NCBI GenBank assembly: GCA_964543485.1
Contig: CAZIYI010000001.1
Location: forward strand, 1 to 64,000
DNA length: 64,000 bases
Direction of reading: 5' to 3'
Source of the DNA: UBA2259 sp964543485
Lineage (GTDB): Bacteria; Patescibacteriota; Dojkabacteria; SC72
The notes below the pieces were generated by a model. It made no database searches. It had not been told where the DNA came from and saw only the letters and a program-made list of their open reading frames with translations. A program made the translations under genes and the position numbers. Below are positions 45,004 to 53,408 of the stretch, piece after piece (positions within the stretch are counted from its first letter, which is position 1; the number at the start of each line of letters is the position of its first letter).

Positions 45004-45077
45004 TCGGGGTGACACGACTTGAACGTGCGACCTCTTGCACCCCATGCAAGCGTTCTAGCCATCTGAACTACACCCCG
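45004..45077 (-). tRNA. tRNA-Pro (anticodon GGG)
   Basis: 74-nt cloverleaf on the minus strand: acceptor CGGGGTG/CACCCCG, discriminator A, D-arm with TTC/GAA pairs, anticodon stem CTTGC/GCAAG with loop ATGGGGT (anticodon GGG, U33 present), T-arm GCACG-TTCAAGT-CGTGT with one G-U pair. C1-G72 with A73 fits proline identity. G36 followed by G37 makes it a typical TrmD substrate. CCA not encoded. Confidence 0.95.
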
Positions 45078-45088
45078 ATGTAAAAGTA

Positions 45089-45117
45089 ATTATACTAAAG
45101 CCCTATTTCATCAGCAA
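45089..45117 (-). promoter_or_regulatory. promoter of tRNA-Pro
   Basis: Minus strand: perfect TATAAT (45089-45094), 17-nt spacer, TTGCTG (45112-45117). It lies around the 3' end of the HD-domain gene and would start transcription a few nucleotides upstream of the tRNA 5' end. Confidence 0.5.
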
Positions 45118-45676
45118 CAGAAATCATTTCTTTTAATGCAATCTCTATAAATCTATCCAAGGATATACCAACCTTCTCTATATCATAAATCAATTCCCTG
45201 TTAACATTTCTTGCAAATTCCTTCTGTTTTAATTTTTTAATAACCGATTCAACCTTTACAGAAGCAATCTTTTTATCAGGTTGTACAAGAGCACATGCAA
45301 CTAAAAAGCCACTCAAATTCTCACTAGCAGAAAGTGCATAATCCATTCGACTCTCCCTCTTCTCTTGTATATCAGGATGTTGCTCGTAATGGGCCTTAAT
45401 CGCATGATATATATTCGAAGGGATATCTTTACCAACTTCTAATTTCTCTATTTTTAATATGTTATCAAACTCAAGCACATGTCTTTTTGGATCTTTATTA
45501 ACATAGTCGAAATCAAGATCATGAAGCAATCCACTTAATCCCCACTCTTCAATATTTTCACCCAACTCTTTAGCCAAACCTATCATAATGATCTCGCTCT
45601 CTCTCATGTGAAGTTTAAGCCAAGGAGTTTGTACATATTTATCTAGTATTTTGATTGCTTGTTCTCTCGATATCAT
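45095..45676 (-). CDS. HD-domain protein (HDIG-type phosphohydrolase)
   Basis: 193 aa. His23 (KLHMRESE) and the HD pair His52-Asp53 (LLHDLDFD) with AIKAHYEQH downstream are metal ligands of the HD superfamily. The layout matches small HDIG proteins often annotated as hydrolases of nucleotides; actual substrate unknown. Its ATG directly follows the lipoprotein stop codon (no gap), so they form one operon. Confidence 0.8.
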   Translation of the reverse strand: MISREQAIKILDKYVQTPWLKLHMRESEIIMIGLAKELGENIEEWGLSGLLHDLDFDYVNKDPKRHVLEFDNILKIEKLEVGKDIPSNIYHAIKAHYEQHPDIQEKRESRMDYALSASENLSGFLVACALVQPDKKIASVKVESVIKKLKQKEFARNVNRELIYDIEKVGISLDRFIEIALKEMISVADEIGL

Positions 45677-46699
45677 TTACAGATCTATTTCAATGATAAC
45701 TAAATTAGGACTTTGGCTCGCACTCAGTTTAAACGGTTTGTTACTACTAATACCTGTAAATGAGTATGTAGATGATTCCCCAGACCTACTCACAGAGAGT
45801 GTCACACCTGCTGCTAAAGCTTTTGATTTTGAACTTGTCCATCCAGCCACTTTGTCTAGTTCTAAAGAAGGGAATGTAACTTCCAATACTCCAGATTCAT
45901 TGTATTCACCACTTACAGAAGGAATTGGGTTAGACGCACCACTTGATACCTCTAAAGAGAATTTCAATACTCCACCAGAGTAAATATATGAATAGTTTGT
46001 GATTTTTGTTCCCTCCGAAGAAGTAACTCCCTCTATACTCTGTAAGTCACTAGAAAATTCTGTACTACCAAAATCAATTGTTGGTGGAGAGTATTTAGTA
46101 TCATAGGATACCTTTAAAGAAAATATCCATGTACTATCACTTGATTCATCCAATTCTAATTTAAAAGTATGAGTACCAGAAACTCCAATACCGTATATCC
46201 TTGTATTTTCGATAGATGTAACAGTTCTAGTAAGTGTAGATATAGCTCCCTTCTCAACTGTAATACCCTTGGTAAGAGACACATCTGAAGAATCTCCAAA
46301 TATATTTGAGATAGTCACTTTTATAACTCCATTTGCCCATATCGGTTCTACAACAAATAGTGGTGTTGTTGCCTCTTCATTTTCAGAGGTAATAGTAAAA
46401 AGAAACTCATGATATCCATCCTCTTGGCTATCTGTAATATCTTCAATTTCATATTCGTATGTACTACTCTCCCCCAAACTCTGCTTCTCCTTAGTAAACC
46501 CCTCATCATCAGAGATATATCCTAAATCTTCACTCTCTTCTTCATCCTCTTGGGTCTCCTCCTCACCCTCCTCACTTTCCTTTTCCTCTACAACTGTGTC
46601 ATCAGTCTTGATTTCTTCTTCAGTTTTCTTTGTACATCCTGTTAAAAGAATGGTACTTAGTAACAACACTAATCCGTATATAAATATACTTTTTTTCAT
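45677..46699 (-). CDS. lipoprotein with acidic linker
   Basis: 340 aa. Signal peptide of type II with lipobox LTGC (Cys22), then an extremely acidic linker of about 40 residues (Glu/Asp runs), then a beta-rich domain (about 70-340) rich in Ser, Thr and Val. Probably a membrane-attached surface protein, possibly a binding protein. Family not recognised. Co-transcribed with the HD-domain gene. Divergent from the DUF3048 gene. Confidence 0.75.
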   Translation of the reverse strand: MKKSIFIYGLVLLLSTILLTGCTKKTEEEIKTDDTVVEEKESEEGEEETQEDEEESEDLGYISDDEGFTKEKQSLGESSTYEYEIEDITDSQEDGYHEFLFTITSENEEATTPLFVVEPIWANGVIKVTISNIFGDSSDVSLTKGITVEKGAISTLTRTVTSIENTRIYGIGVSGTHTFKLELDESSDSTWIFSLKVSYDTKYSPPTIDFGSTEFSSDLQSIEGVTSSEGTKITNYSYIYSGGVLKFSLEVSSGASNPIPSVSGEYNESGVLEVTFPSLELDKVAGWTSSKSKALAAGVTLSVSRSGESSTYSFTGISSNKPFKLSASQSPNLVIIEIDL

Positions 46700-46795
46700 T
46701 ATTTAGTATTATTAATTAATATATTTTATACTATCATATTGAATATATCATATAAAGGATTAACATTTACCTAATCAAATGTTAAATTATATATT

Positions 46796-48085
46796 ATGCC
46801 TAAAAAGATAAATATTTCTGACAAAGGGGTAAAGGAGAAAAATCAGTTAGCTTCAAAGATTGAAGTGTTAGATCCAACTACCGAAAAAGTTAAGGTCCAA
46901 GTTGAAGAAAGTAAAGTTAAAATACCTTTGGATAAAAAAAAGAAAATCATAATATATGCTATTTCTTCTTTTGCATTTCTACTACTTTTAGGAATTGCAC
47001 TTTTCTACTACTTTGGGATATACAAACTTACTCCGTATAAAAAACCATCTGAGATAATAAACCTTACTAACCAATATATTCTATCACTACCTATAGAATC
47101 AAATTTCGAAAAAATTCCCATACCAAAACCTTCAGAACCAAAGACAGAAGAGAGTGTAATAAATGGATCCCTGTTTACCAAAACAGAGATGGCCAAATTA
47201 GAAGATAAAAGACCTGTAGCAGTAATGATAAACAACCATGCAGACGCAAGACCCCAATCTGGCTTAAACAGTGCGGATATAGTATTTGAAGCATTGGCAG
47301 AGGGTGGAATATCTAGATTTTTGGCAATATTTTGGAGTGAAACTCCAGAGAAGGTTGGCCCTATTAGAAGTGCAAGACAGTACTACCTAGAATGGTTGAG
47401 CCCCTTTGACCCTCTATACATTTACGATGGATGTGCTGATACTACAAACCCTAAAACTGATGCTTGTGGAAATATCTATGCTTACAATATTAAACGGATT
47501 GCAACGATTGGTGCGTGGAGATGGAACGATGGTGTTAGATACGCTCCTCATAATGAATACTCCTCTTTGGAAAGTGCCTGGGAATATGCTGAAGGAAAAA
47601 ACTGGGACGAGATGCCAGATGTACAAACATGGAAATTCAAAAAAGACAATGCTTTAGAGGATAGAGGGTTGAAAACTAAAGTAGATATTACCTTCCATGA
47701 ACGACTTAATAACAGTGGAATGTATGATACTGTATGGACATACGATAACAAAACAAATCTTTACTTTAAAGAAACTGGGGGTAAAGTTCATATTGATCAA
47801 GAAAGTAACACCCAAGTTTACACTAAAAATTTAATAATCCAGGAAGTAACTTTAACTCCATCTTACGATGAGAAAGGAAGGATAATTCTTACAACAATAG
47901 GAGAGGGGAAGGCAACTTTTTTCATTGATGGGAAAATTACTACTGGAACATGGAAAAAAACAACAAGAACTAATAGAACTAAATACTACGACAGCACTGG
48001 AAATGAGATAGAATTTAACAGAGGGAGAGTTTGGATATCAATAGTTCCTCGCTCTATCGGAAAATTTGATATAATTGAGCAATAA
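46796..48085 (+). CDS. DUF3048 (YerB-like) membrane-anchored protein
   Basis: 429 aa. Basic cytosolic N-terminus, one TM (about 51-74), then a DUF3048 domain: RPVAVMINNHADARPQSGL, ADIVFEALAEGGISRFL and KVGPIRSARQYYLEW are its signature. A GTWKKTTRTNRTKYYDS segment ends the domain. YerB-like proteins are exported lipoproteins or membrane proteins of unknown function. The domain faces outside. Single gene, followed by the wHTH operon after 60 nt. Confidence 0.88.
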   Translation: MPKKINISDKGVKEKNQLASKIEVLDPTTEKVKVQVEESKVKIPLDKKKKIIIYAISSFAFLLLLGIALFYYFGIYKLTPYKKPSEIINLTNQYILSLPIESNFEKIPIPKPSEPKTEESVINGSLFTKTEMAKLEDKRPVAVMINNHADARPQSGLNSADIVFEALAEGGISRFLAIFWSETPEKVGPIRSARQYYLEWLSPFDPLYIYDGCADTTNPKTDACGNIYAYNIKRIATIGAWRWNDGVRYAPHNEYSSLESAWEYAEGKNWDEMPDVQTWKFKKDNALEDRGLKTKVDITFHERLNNSGMYDTVWTYDNKTNLYFKETGGKVHIDQESNTQVYTKNLIIQEVTLTPSYDEKGRIILTTIGEGKATFFIDGKITTGTWKKTTRTNRTKYYDSTGNEIEFNRGRVWISIVPRSIGKFDIIEQ

Positions 48086-48145
48086 ATTGCCCCATGGTCT
48101 AATGAGTAAATAATTAGATCTATTTAATATATTAAATTAAGGGGA

Positions 48146-48718
48146 ATGCTTAAAAGTCTATTCATATCAAAAGTAAGAATAAGGGTGTTGGCAAAATACA
48201 TGGAAGATGTTAATAAACCATATCATGTTAGAGGTCTGGTAAGAGAATTGGGAGAGGAAATCAATGCAGTAAGAAGAGAGTTACTAAGTTTAAAGAAGAT
48301 AGAACTTCTTAGTTCAAAAAAGGATGGGAACAAAATAATGTACTCTATCAATAAAGAGTGCCCTATTCTTTGGGAACTCAGATCTATGTTTTTTAAAGAT
48401 TCTGAAATTGGAGAGTTACTAATTAAGAAACTTTCCCCTATAGAGGGAATAAAAATAGGAATAGTTACTGAACCATTTTTGAAGAATAAATATTTAGACA
48501 AGAGTGATATTGATATGCTCTTTGTTGGTGAAATGAAAATGAGAGAGCTATCTTTAGCAATTAGTTCATTAGAAAAAGAGCTAAAAAGACCTATTAAATA
48601 TGCTGCAATGAAGGTTGAAGATTTTGAATTTGGAAAGAAAAAGAGAGACCCGCTACTCATCAATGTTCTAACTAAAGATAAAGTAATAATAATTGGACGA
48701 GATTCAAGTTTACTCTAG
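48146..48718 (+). CDS. winged-helix / nucleotidyltransferase fusion protein
   Basis: 190 aa. Residues 1-75 form an ArsR-like winged helix (HVRGLVRELGEEINAVRRELLSLKKIELL); residues 100-185 resemble a minimal nucleotidyltransferase (KSDIDMLFVG, an acidic pair like the GSxxxDxD site). Fusions like this are common in CPR genomes and may be regulators or toxin-antitoxin-like modifiers; function unproven. The glycine-serine of the NTase site is replaced by a DK pair before SDID, so catalysis is uncertain. First gene of the secD-like operon; an AGGGGA lies just upstream of the ATG. Confidence 0.7.
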   Translation: MLKSLFISKVRIRVLAKYMEDVNKPYHVRGLVRELGEEINAVRRELLSLKKIELLSSKKDGNKIMYSINKECPILWELRSMFFKDSEIGELLIKKLSPIEGIKIGIVTEPFLKNKYLDKSDIDMLFVGEMKMRELSLAISSLEKELKRPIKYAAMKVEDFEFGKKKRDPLLINVLTKDKVIIIGRDSSLL

Positions 48719-48719
48719 A

Positions 48720-49970
48720 ATGAAAAAGTTTAAATTACCAAAAGTAAATATTAAAAAGGGTGGTGCTAAAAATACTTTCAGCTATCTTTCATCTGTTTTA
48801 ATAAGTTCAATAATATTTGCTTTAGTACTCATCTCTTTACCTCTTACTGAAAGAGTCACTTCCTCTGCAACCTATGATTTGGTAAATAAGAGTGGTATGT
48901 ATTGGGCTAAGGAGTATATACTTGAGCTTGATACGACAGAGAGCAAGAATGTTAAAAACGATATCGAAAAAACAAGGTCTGTGATTCAAAAAAGATTAAG
49001 TGCATTTGCAATTGAACAATCATCTATACAGATATTTGAGAAAGAGGATAAATCATACCTTAGAGTTTCTGTACAAACATCTAAGAGTAAAGAGTTAGTT
49101 GAGAATTTAATAAAATCTCCGTTTGAAATAAATATTGTAACAAGAAAAGATGATGTAAATTACGAAGATCAAGAAAATCCACTAACCCCATATCTTGCAG
49201 AAAATTATAACTCAACTGAATTCACTCGAAAGAATTTTAGAAATGTATATCTAACAAGATTAAAAAATTCGGCAAATGAATACTCATATTTTGCATTATT
49301 TAAAATTTGGCCATGGGAGAAAGAGTGGCAGAATTTCCTAGATGAGAATCTCAATCAAAGTGTTGGAGTATCTATAGATGGTTTTGTAACTCCTGTTCAG
49401 GTTACCGCAGATCAAGGACTTTTTGCTGTTCCAGTTTCTGCTACAGAAAAAGAGTTGGCACATATTACAAGTATCTTATACAACTCTGGAATTGTCCCAC
49501 TATCTTACTCTGTAACAACAGAGGAAGATATTTCTATAGAGAATGCAGAGATTGACTATATCAAACTAACAGAGGGTATATTGGTTGCTATTATCTTTAT
49601 CTATATATACTTACTGTTTATAGAAAAAACTCCAAAAGATATTCTATTAAGATCAGGGATATCTAGTTTAATTACGGTAGCTGGTTGGATTGCCTACTTA
49701 AAAATATCAGAGACTCCTATTGATATTTTTCTTTTAGCAATGGAAATTATTACGATAATAGCTGTAATAAGAATAATTACGGAAAACGTCGAGTCCAGAA
49801 TGATAGTTACAGTACTAATTGCACTAATATCTTCCCTTTGTATGTTACTTGGTAGTGGATATGTAAAACTATTTGCAAATGATTTACTAATCTTAATGAT
49901 ATTAAGCAATTTATCCCTATCTATATCGACCTTCTATTTACTTAATGTTAGAAACTCACTAAAGTTATGA
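48720..49970 (+). CDS. divergent SecD-like export membrane protein
   Basis: 416 aa from the ATG at 48720, one base after the previous stop; a TTG 27 nt upstream would overlap that gene and is less likely. One TM (about 23-44), then a periplasmic-type domain with YILELDTTE and RSVIQKRLSAFAIEQSSIQIF, the order of the SecD P1 domain. A second block (ITSILYNSGIVPLSYSV) precedes four to five TM helices. The usual GxxVDANVxIxERI signature of SecD is replaced by a stretch without Asp (AMEIITIIAVIRIITENVESR), so proton coupling may be lost. Overlaps next gene by 4 nt. Confidence 0.6.
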   Translation: MKKFKLPKVNIKKGGAKNTFSYLSSVLISSIIFALVLISLPLTERVTSSATYDLVNKSGMYWAKEYILELDTTESKNVKNDIEKTRSVIQKRLSAFAIEQSSIQIFEKEDKSYLRVSVQTSKSKELVENLIKSPFEINIVTRKDDVNYEDQENPLTPYLAENYNSTEFTRKNFRNVYLTRLKNSANEYSYFALFKIWPWEKEWQNFLDENLNQSVGVSIDGFVTPVQVTADQGLFAVPVSATEKELAHITSILYNSGIVPLSYSVTTEEDISIENAEIDYIKLTEGILVAIIFIYIYLLFIEKTPKDILLRSGISSLITVAGWIAYLKISETPIDIFLLAMEIITIIAVIRIITENVESRMIVTVLIALISSLCMLLGSGYVKLFANDLLILMILSNLSLSISTFYLLNVRNSLKL

Positions 49971-50479
49971 CACTAATACAAAATATATTACAAAATTGGA
50001 GTATATATGAGAGAAATATGGAAATATTTCTAATATTGGGTATATTAACGTTAGCTTTACTATCAATATATTTATCTACCAATAATAAAAAAATTTTAGT
50101 TCTTTCTTCTGTATCTTTTGTACTAGTATTACTCCTAAATACCTTTGGGATAATCATAATAAACAGTGTGTTTAAAATAAACATAACTGAAATATTTAGA
50201 ATGGTTCCAATACTTTCCCTTCTCTTAATAGTATCTAATCTTGGAATATTAGTTGGCTTTTACATATCTAAAAAAAATGTCAAAGGATTTAAAATTTCTA
50301 GTATCAGAAAAGAGTACTTCTCAGATTCTATTAAGCAAAGTATATTTCTTGTACTCTTAGGTATATCGACTCTGCTATTCCTATCTCCCCAAACAGTAGC
50401 TATCATCTCTGTTTCTTTTCTTTCTTCTGTGTTAGCTATTTGGTTAACATATTGGATTTCAAAATATATTCTTAAATGA
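49967..50479 (+). CDS. membrane protein, possible truncated SecF-like partner
   Basis: 170 aa with about five TM helices and no large outside domain. The C-terminal part (FSDSIKQSIFLVLLGISTLLFL, then SVSFLSSVLAIWLTYWIS) resembles the last TM pair of SecF, where the first periplasmic domain (P4) would normally precede. ATGA overlap with the SecD-like gene argues for a joint complex. Similarity is weak and by eye only. The next gene, miaA, overlaps its stop by 4 nt. Confidence 0.45.
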   Translation: MTLIQNILQNWSIYERNMEIFLILGILTLALLSIYLSTNNKKILVLSSVSFVLVLLLNTFGIIIINSVFKINITEIFRMVPILSLLLIVSNLGILVGFYISKKNVKGFKISSIRKEYFSDSIKQSIFLVLLGISTLLFLSPQTVAIISVSFLSSVLAIWLTYWISKYILK

Positions 50480-51360
50480 TAGATTCTGACCGTAAAATAA
50501 TTGTAATCGCAGGTCCTACTGCTTCTGGGAAATCTGATATAGGAATTCGTTTAGCAAAAGAGATTAACGGATATATTATAAATGGTGATTCAAGACAGAT
50601 ATATAAGGAATTAAATATTGGTACAGCAAAGCCGATATTTGATAAAAAAATAAAAGGAAAGGAATATATTTTAAATGGTGTTAAACATTTTCTCTACGAC
50701 TATATCAATCCGAAGGATAATTTCTCCCTTTATAAATATCAGAAAGATGTAGAACGAGTACTTTCTGAAAATGACGGCATACCTATTCTTCTTGGTGGTA
50801 CAGGTTTGTATATTGATAGTGTTGTATTCAACTATGATTTAGTTGAAAACAAACAAAATATTAAACAATTAGAAAACAAAGATATTAAAGAGTTACAAAA
50901 TATCGCTAAAAGTTTCATCAACGAAATGAATGATAGTGATAGAAATAATAAACATCGACTCATTAGGGCTATACAAAGGGGAGGGGTGAATACAAAGAAA
51001 GGTAAGATGTTAAATCATCTCTATTTCGTTATCGATTTAGATAAAGAAATATTAACTAAGAAAGTAAAAGAAAGAATAGATAAGATGTTTTCTAATGGTT
51101 TACTTCAAGAGAATACATCACTCATAAACAAAGGTTATACTTACTCTGATAGAGGAATGAATAGTATTGGATATATTGAATTTAAAGAGTATTTTGAAGG
51201 TAAAATATCTATTGAGGAAGTAAAAGAAAAAATCTTTAAAAATACTATGTCCTATATTAAAAGGCAAAAAACTTGGTTTAGGAGAAACAAGAAAAGTATT
51301 TGGACAAGTGATTACAACACTATATATCAAAACAGCTCTAACTTCATCTCAAATGAATAG
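50476..51360 (+). CDS. miaA: tRNA dimethylallyltransferase MiaA
   Basis: 294 aa. Walker A GPTASGKSD (13-21), INGDSRQIYKELNIGTAKP and LGGTGLYIDSVV are MiaA hallmarks; HRLIRAIQR and YIKRQKTWFRR follow. It adds the dimethylallyl group to A37 of tRNAs reading U-starting codons. Last gene of the wHTH/SecD-like/SecF-like operon (4-nt overlap), an unusual location. Its 3' end overlaps the convergent thpR gene by 34 nt. Confidence 0.94.
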   Translation: MIDSDRKIIVIAGPTASGKSDIGIRLAKEINGYIINGDSRQIYKELNIGTAKPIFDKKIKGKEYILNGVKHFLYDYINPKDNFSLYKYQKDVERVLSENDGIPILLGGTGLYIDSVVFNYDLVENKQNIKQLENKDIKELQNIAKSFINEMNDSDRNNKHRLIRAIQRGGVNTKKGKMLNHLYFVIDLDKEILTKKVKERIDKMFSNGLLQENTSLINKGYTYSDRGMNSIGYIEFKEYFEGKISIEEVKEKIFKNTMSYIKRQKTWFRRNKKSIWTSDYNTIYQNSSNFISNE

Positions 51361-51887
51361 TCTCCGTTTTTACTCTCTATAAGATAAATCGAATCAATAA
51401 CAAATTCAATCTCATTTAATTTTAATTTCTTAGATACTCTCGCAATATCATTAGCTACATTCCTATACTCTTCTTTCGTTAAATCCTTACTTATTCTCCC
51501 TATTGTTAAATGAGGTACAAACATAGATGTGTCTTGTTTATCGGTAACACCCCTGACTTGTAACAGAAGCTCTCTTAGTTCCTCTCCACCTTGACTAAAA
51601 TCCAGATATACAAGTTCTTTATAATTTCTAGATATCCCAACCTTAACACTTTCAAAGGAGACTTTAATTTTTTTAAAATGAATCTTCGATATCTTTTTTC
51701 TTAAGAAAAACTTTTTAAAAATATTTAGACTCTCTCCTAAGTAATACAAAGTAATATGAAAAGTATTGGGCTTTACCCATCTAACTGGAATATCGAAATC
51801 ATCAAACAGGGTAGTTATTTCTGCTTGTACCCTACGAATCTTACTTTTTGATTCATGGTTAGGAACAAAACCTAAAAAGAAACTCAT
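51327..51887 (-). CDS. thpR: 2'-5' RNA ligase family (ThpR-like 2H phosphoesterase)
   Basis: 186 aa. Two HxT motifs of the 2H superfamily are present: HITLYYLGE at His44 and HLTIGR at His126. The family has RNA 2',3'-cyclic phosphodiesterase or ligase activity. Compact, no extra domain. Co-directional with serS, whose stop is 1 nt upstream, so probably one transcript. Convergent overlap of 34 nt with miaA. Confidence 0.88.
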   Translation of the reverse strand: MSFFLGFVPNHESKSKIRRVQAEITTLFDDFDIPVRWVKPNTFHITLYYLGESLNIFKKFFLRKKISKIHFKKIKVSFESVKVGISRNYKELVYLDFSQGGEELRELLLQVRGVTDKQDTSMFVPHLTIGRISKDLTKEEYRNVANDIARVSKKLKLNEIEFVIDSIYLIESKNGDYSFEMKLELF

Positions 51888-51888
51888 C

Positions 51889-53318
51889 TTACTCTCTATC
51901 TATTTTATCTACTCCAATGTACTTTCTTAGAACCTGTGGTACTAATATACTTCCATCTTTCTGTTGAAATGTTTCAACCACAGCAACCATGAGTCTACTT
52001 GTTGCCAATCCAGATGCATTAAGTGTACTTAGATACTCTGTTTTACCTCCATTAGTTGGTTTGTATCTCATGTTCCCTCTTCTTGATTGATACTCACGAA
52101 CATTTGATATTGAACTTACTTCATAGTACTGATTTACTGCTGGTAACCATACCTCTACATCGTATGTTTTAGCAGCACCTGCAGAACAGTCCCCTGCGGC
52201 TAATTTACTTACTCTGTAATGTAATCCTAAGCCAGCTACTAATCTTTCTGCTTTAGATACTAACTCATCGAATGCTTCCTCAGAACCATCCTTGGTTGTA
52301 AATTGATACATCTCTACTTTGTTAAACTGGTGCATTCTCATTAACCCTTTCTCATTTGTTCTGTAACTACCTGCCTCCCTTCTGTAACTTGGTGTATATG
52401 AGAAGAACTTTTTAGGTAAATCTTTCTCATCAAGTATTTCGTCTCTAAAAAGATTAGTTAAAGATGTCTCAGATGTAGGTATTAAGAACTGGTTCTCCTC
52501 TTTTAACCAATATACATCATCCTTAAACTTAGGAAGCTGTCCAGCAGTATACCCAGACATCTCTCCTACAATGTGGGGAGGAAGTATCATCTCATACCCA
52601 TCTTTAATATGTTCATCTATGAAGTAGTTAATCAATGCCCATTCTAACCTTGCACCTAAACCAGAGTACAAAGTGAAATTATTACCAGAGATTTTACTTG
52701 CTCTTTCAAAATCAAAAAGTTTTAACTCTGTTCCTAACTGTACATGATCTTTAATTTCAAAATCAAAGTTAGGTTTCTCACCTACTGTTTTGATAACTTG
52801 ATTAGCTTCTTTCTCTCCAGCAACTACATCTTCGTCAGGAGTATTAGGAAGGACCTCTAACAATCCTTTTACTTGAATATCAATATTCCCAACCTTACTC
52901 TCTAAATCTTTTACTTCAATGGATAGGGTTTTGAGATCTGCTAATAGCTTAGTGAACTCATCTGAGCTCTTATCTGTTTTAGACATACTGTCATTAAAAC
53001 TATTCTGTTNNNNNNNNNNNNNNNNNNNNNNNNNNNNNNNNNNNNNNNNNNNNNNNNNNNNNNNNNNNNNNNNNNNNNNNNNNNNNNNNNNNNNNNNNNN
53101 NNNNNNNNNAACTCATCTGAGCTCTTATCTGTTTTAGACATACTGTCATTAAAACTATTCTGTTGTGCTCTCTTAGATTCAAACTCTTTTAAAAGCTCTC
53201 TTTTCTGTTCGTACAATGAGATTATCTCATCTAAATGCATATCCTCAATGTTCATTCTTTTAGATAGGGCTTTTTCTACCTCATCTTTACTCTCAACTAT
53301 TCTCTTTATATCTATCAT
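51889..53318 (-). CDS. serS: seryl-tRNA synthetase (interrupted by assembly gap)
   Basis: The N-terminal coiled coil (MIDIKRIVESKDEVEKAL...) is read from 53318, and the rest, with HQFNKVEMYQF, SAGAAKTYDVEVW and STLNASGLATSRLM class-II motifs, from about 52986 to 51889. A run of 100 N at 53010-53109 separates them. The 55 bp before and after the gap are identical; removing one copy and the N run gives a continuous frame of about 424 aa, the normal SerRS length. Hence the gene is most likely intact in the organism. Serine attachment to tRNA-Ser. Confidence 0.9.
52955..53164. repeat. exact 55-bp duplication flanking the gap
   Basis: 52955-53009 and 53110-53164 are identical. Both encode the same SerRS residues (around SFNDSMSKTDKSSDE). 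The copies are an unmerged contig overlap rather than a biological repeat, since only one copy gives a normal SerRS coiled coil. Confidence 0.95.
53010..53109. other. 100-N scaffold gap
   Basis: Exactly 100 undetermined bases, a conventional scaffold-gap size. Because both flanks carry the same 55-bp sequence, the true gap length is probably negative: the two contigs overlap and were not merged. No real sequence needs to be missing. Confidence 0.97.
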
Positions 53319-53408
53319 TAAAGTATTTCCTTAATATTATTCCTTTCTATTATATTCTCTCCATATTCTGTTATCAATACAAAATCTGATATACTTTTTA
53401 CAGTATAT

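Noticed and set aside
45004..45077. CAT-like triplet in the tRNA anticodon region, suggesting tRNA-Met
   Set aside because: With a 5-bp anticodon stem CTTGC/GCAAG the loop is ATGGGGT and the anticodon is GGG (Pro); CAT would lie across the stem-loop border.
48693..48719. TTG start giving the SecD-like protein nine extra residues
   Set aside because: It would overlap the coding end of the upstream gene; the ATG at 48720 follows the stop by one base and begins a normal basic cytosolic tail before the TM.
52941..53318. serS as a frameshifted or broken gene
   Set aside because: The break coincides with an N run flanked by an exact 55-bp duplicate; merging the overlap restores one frame.
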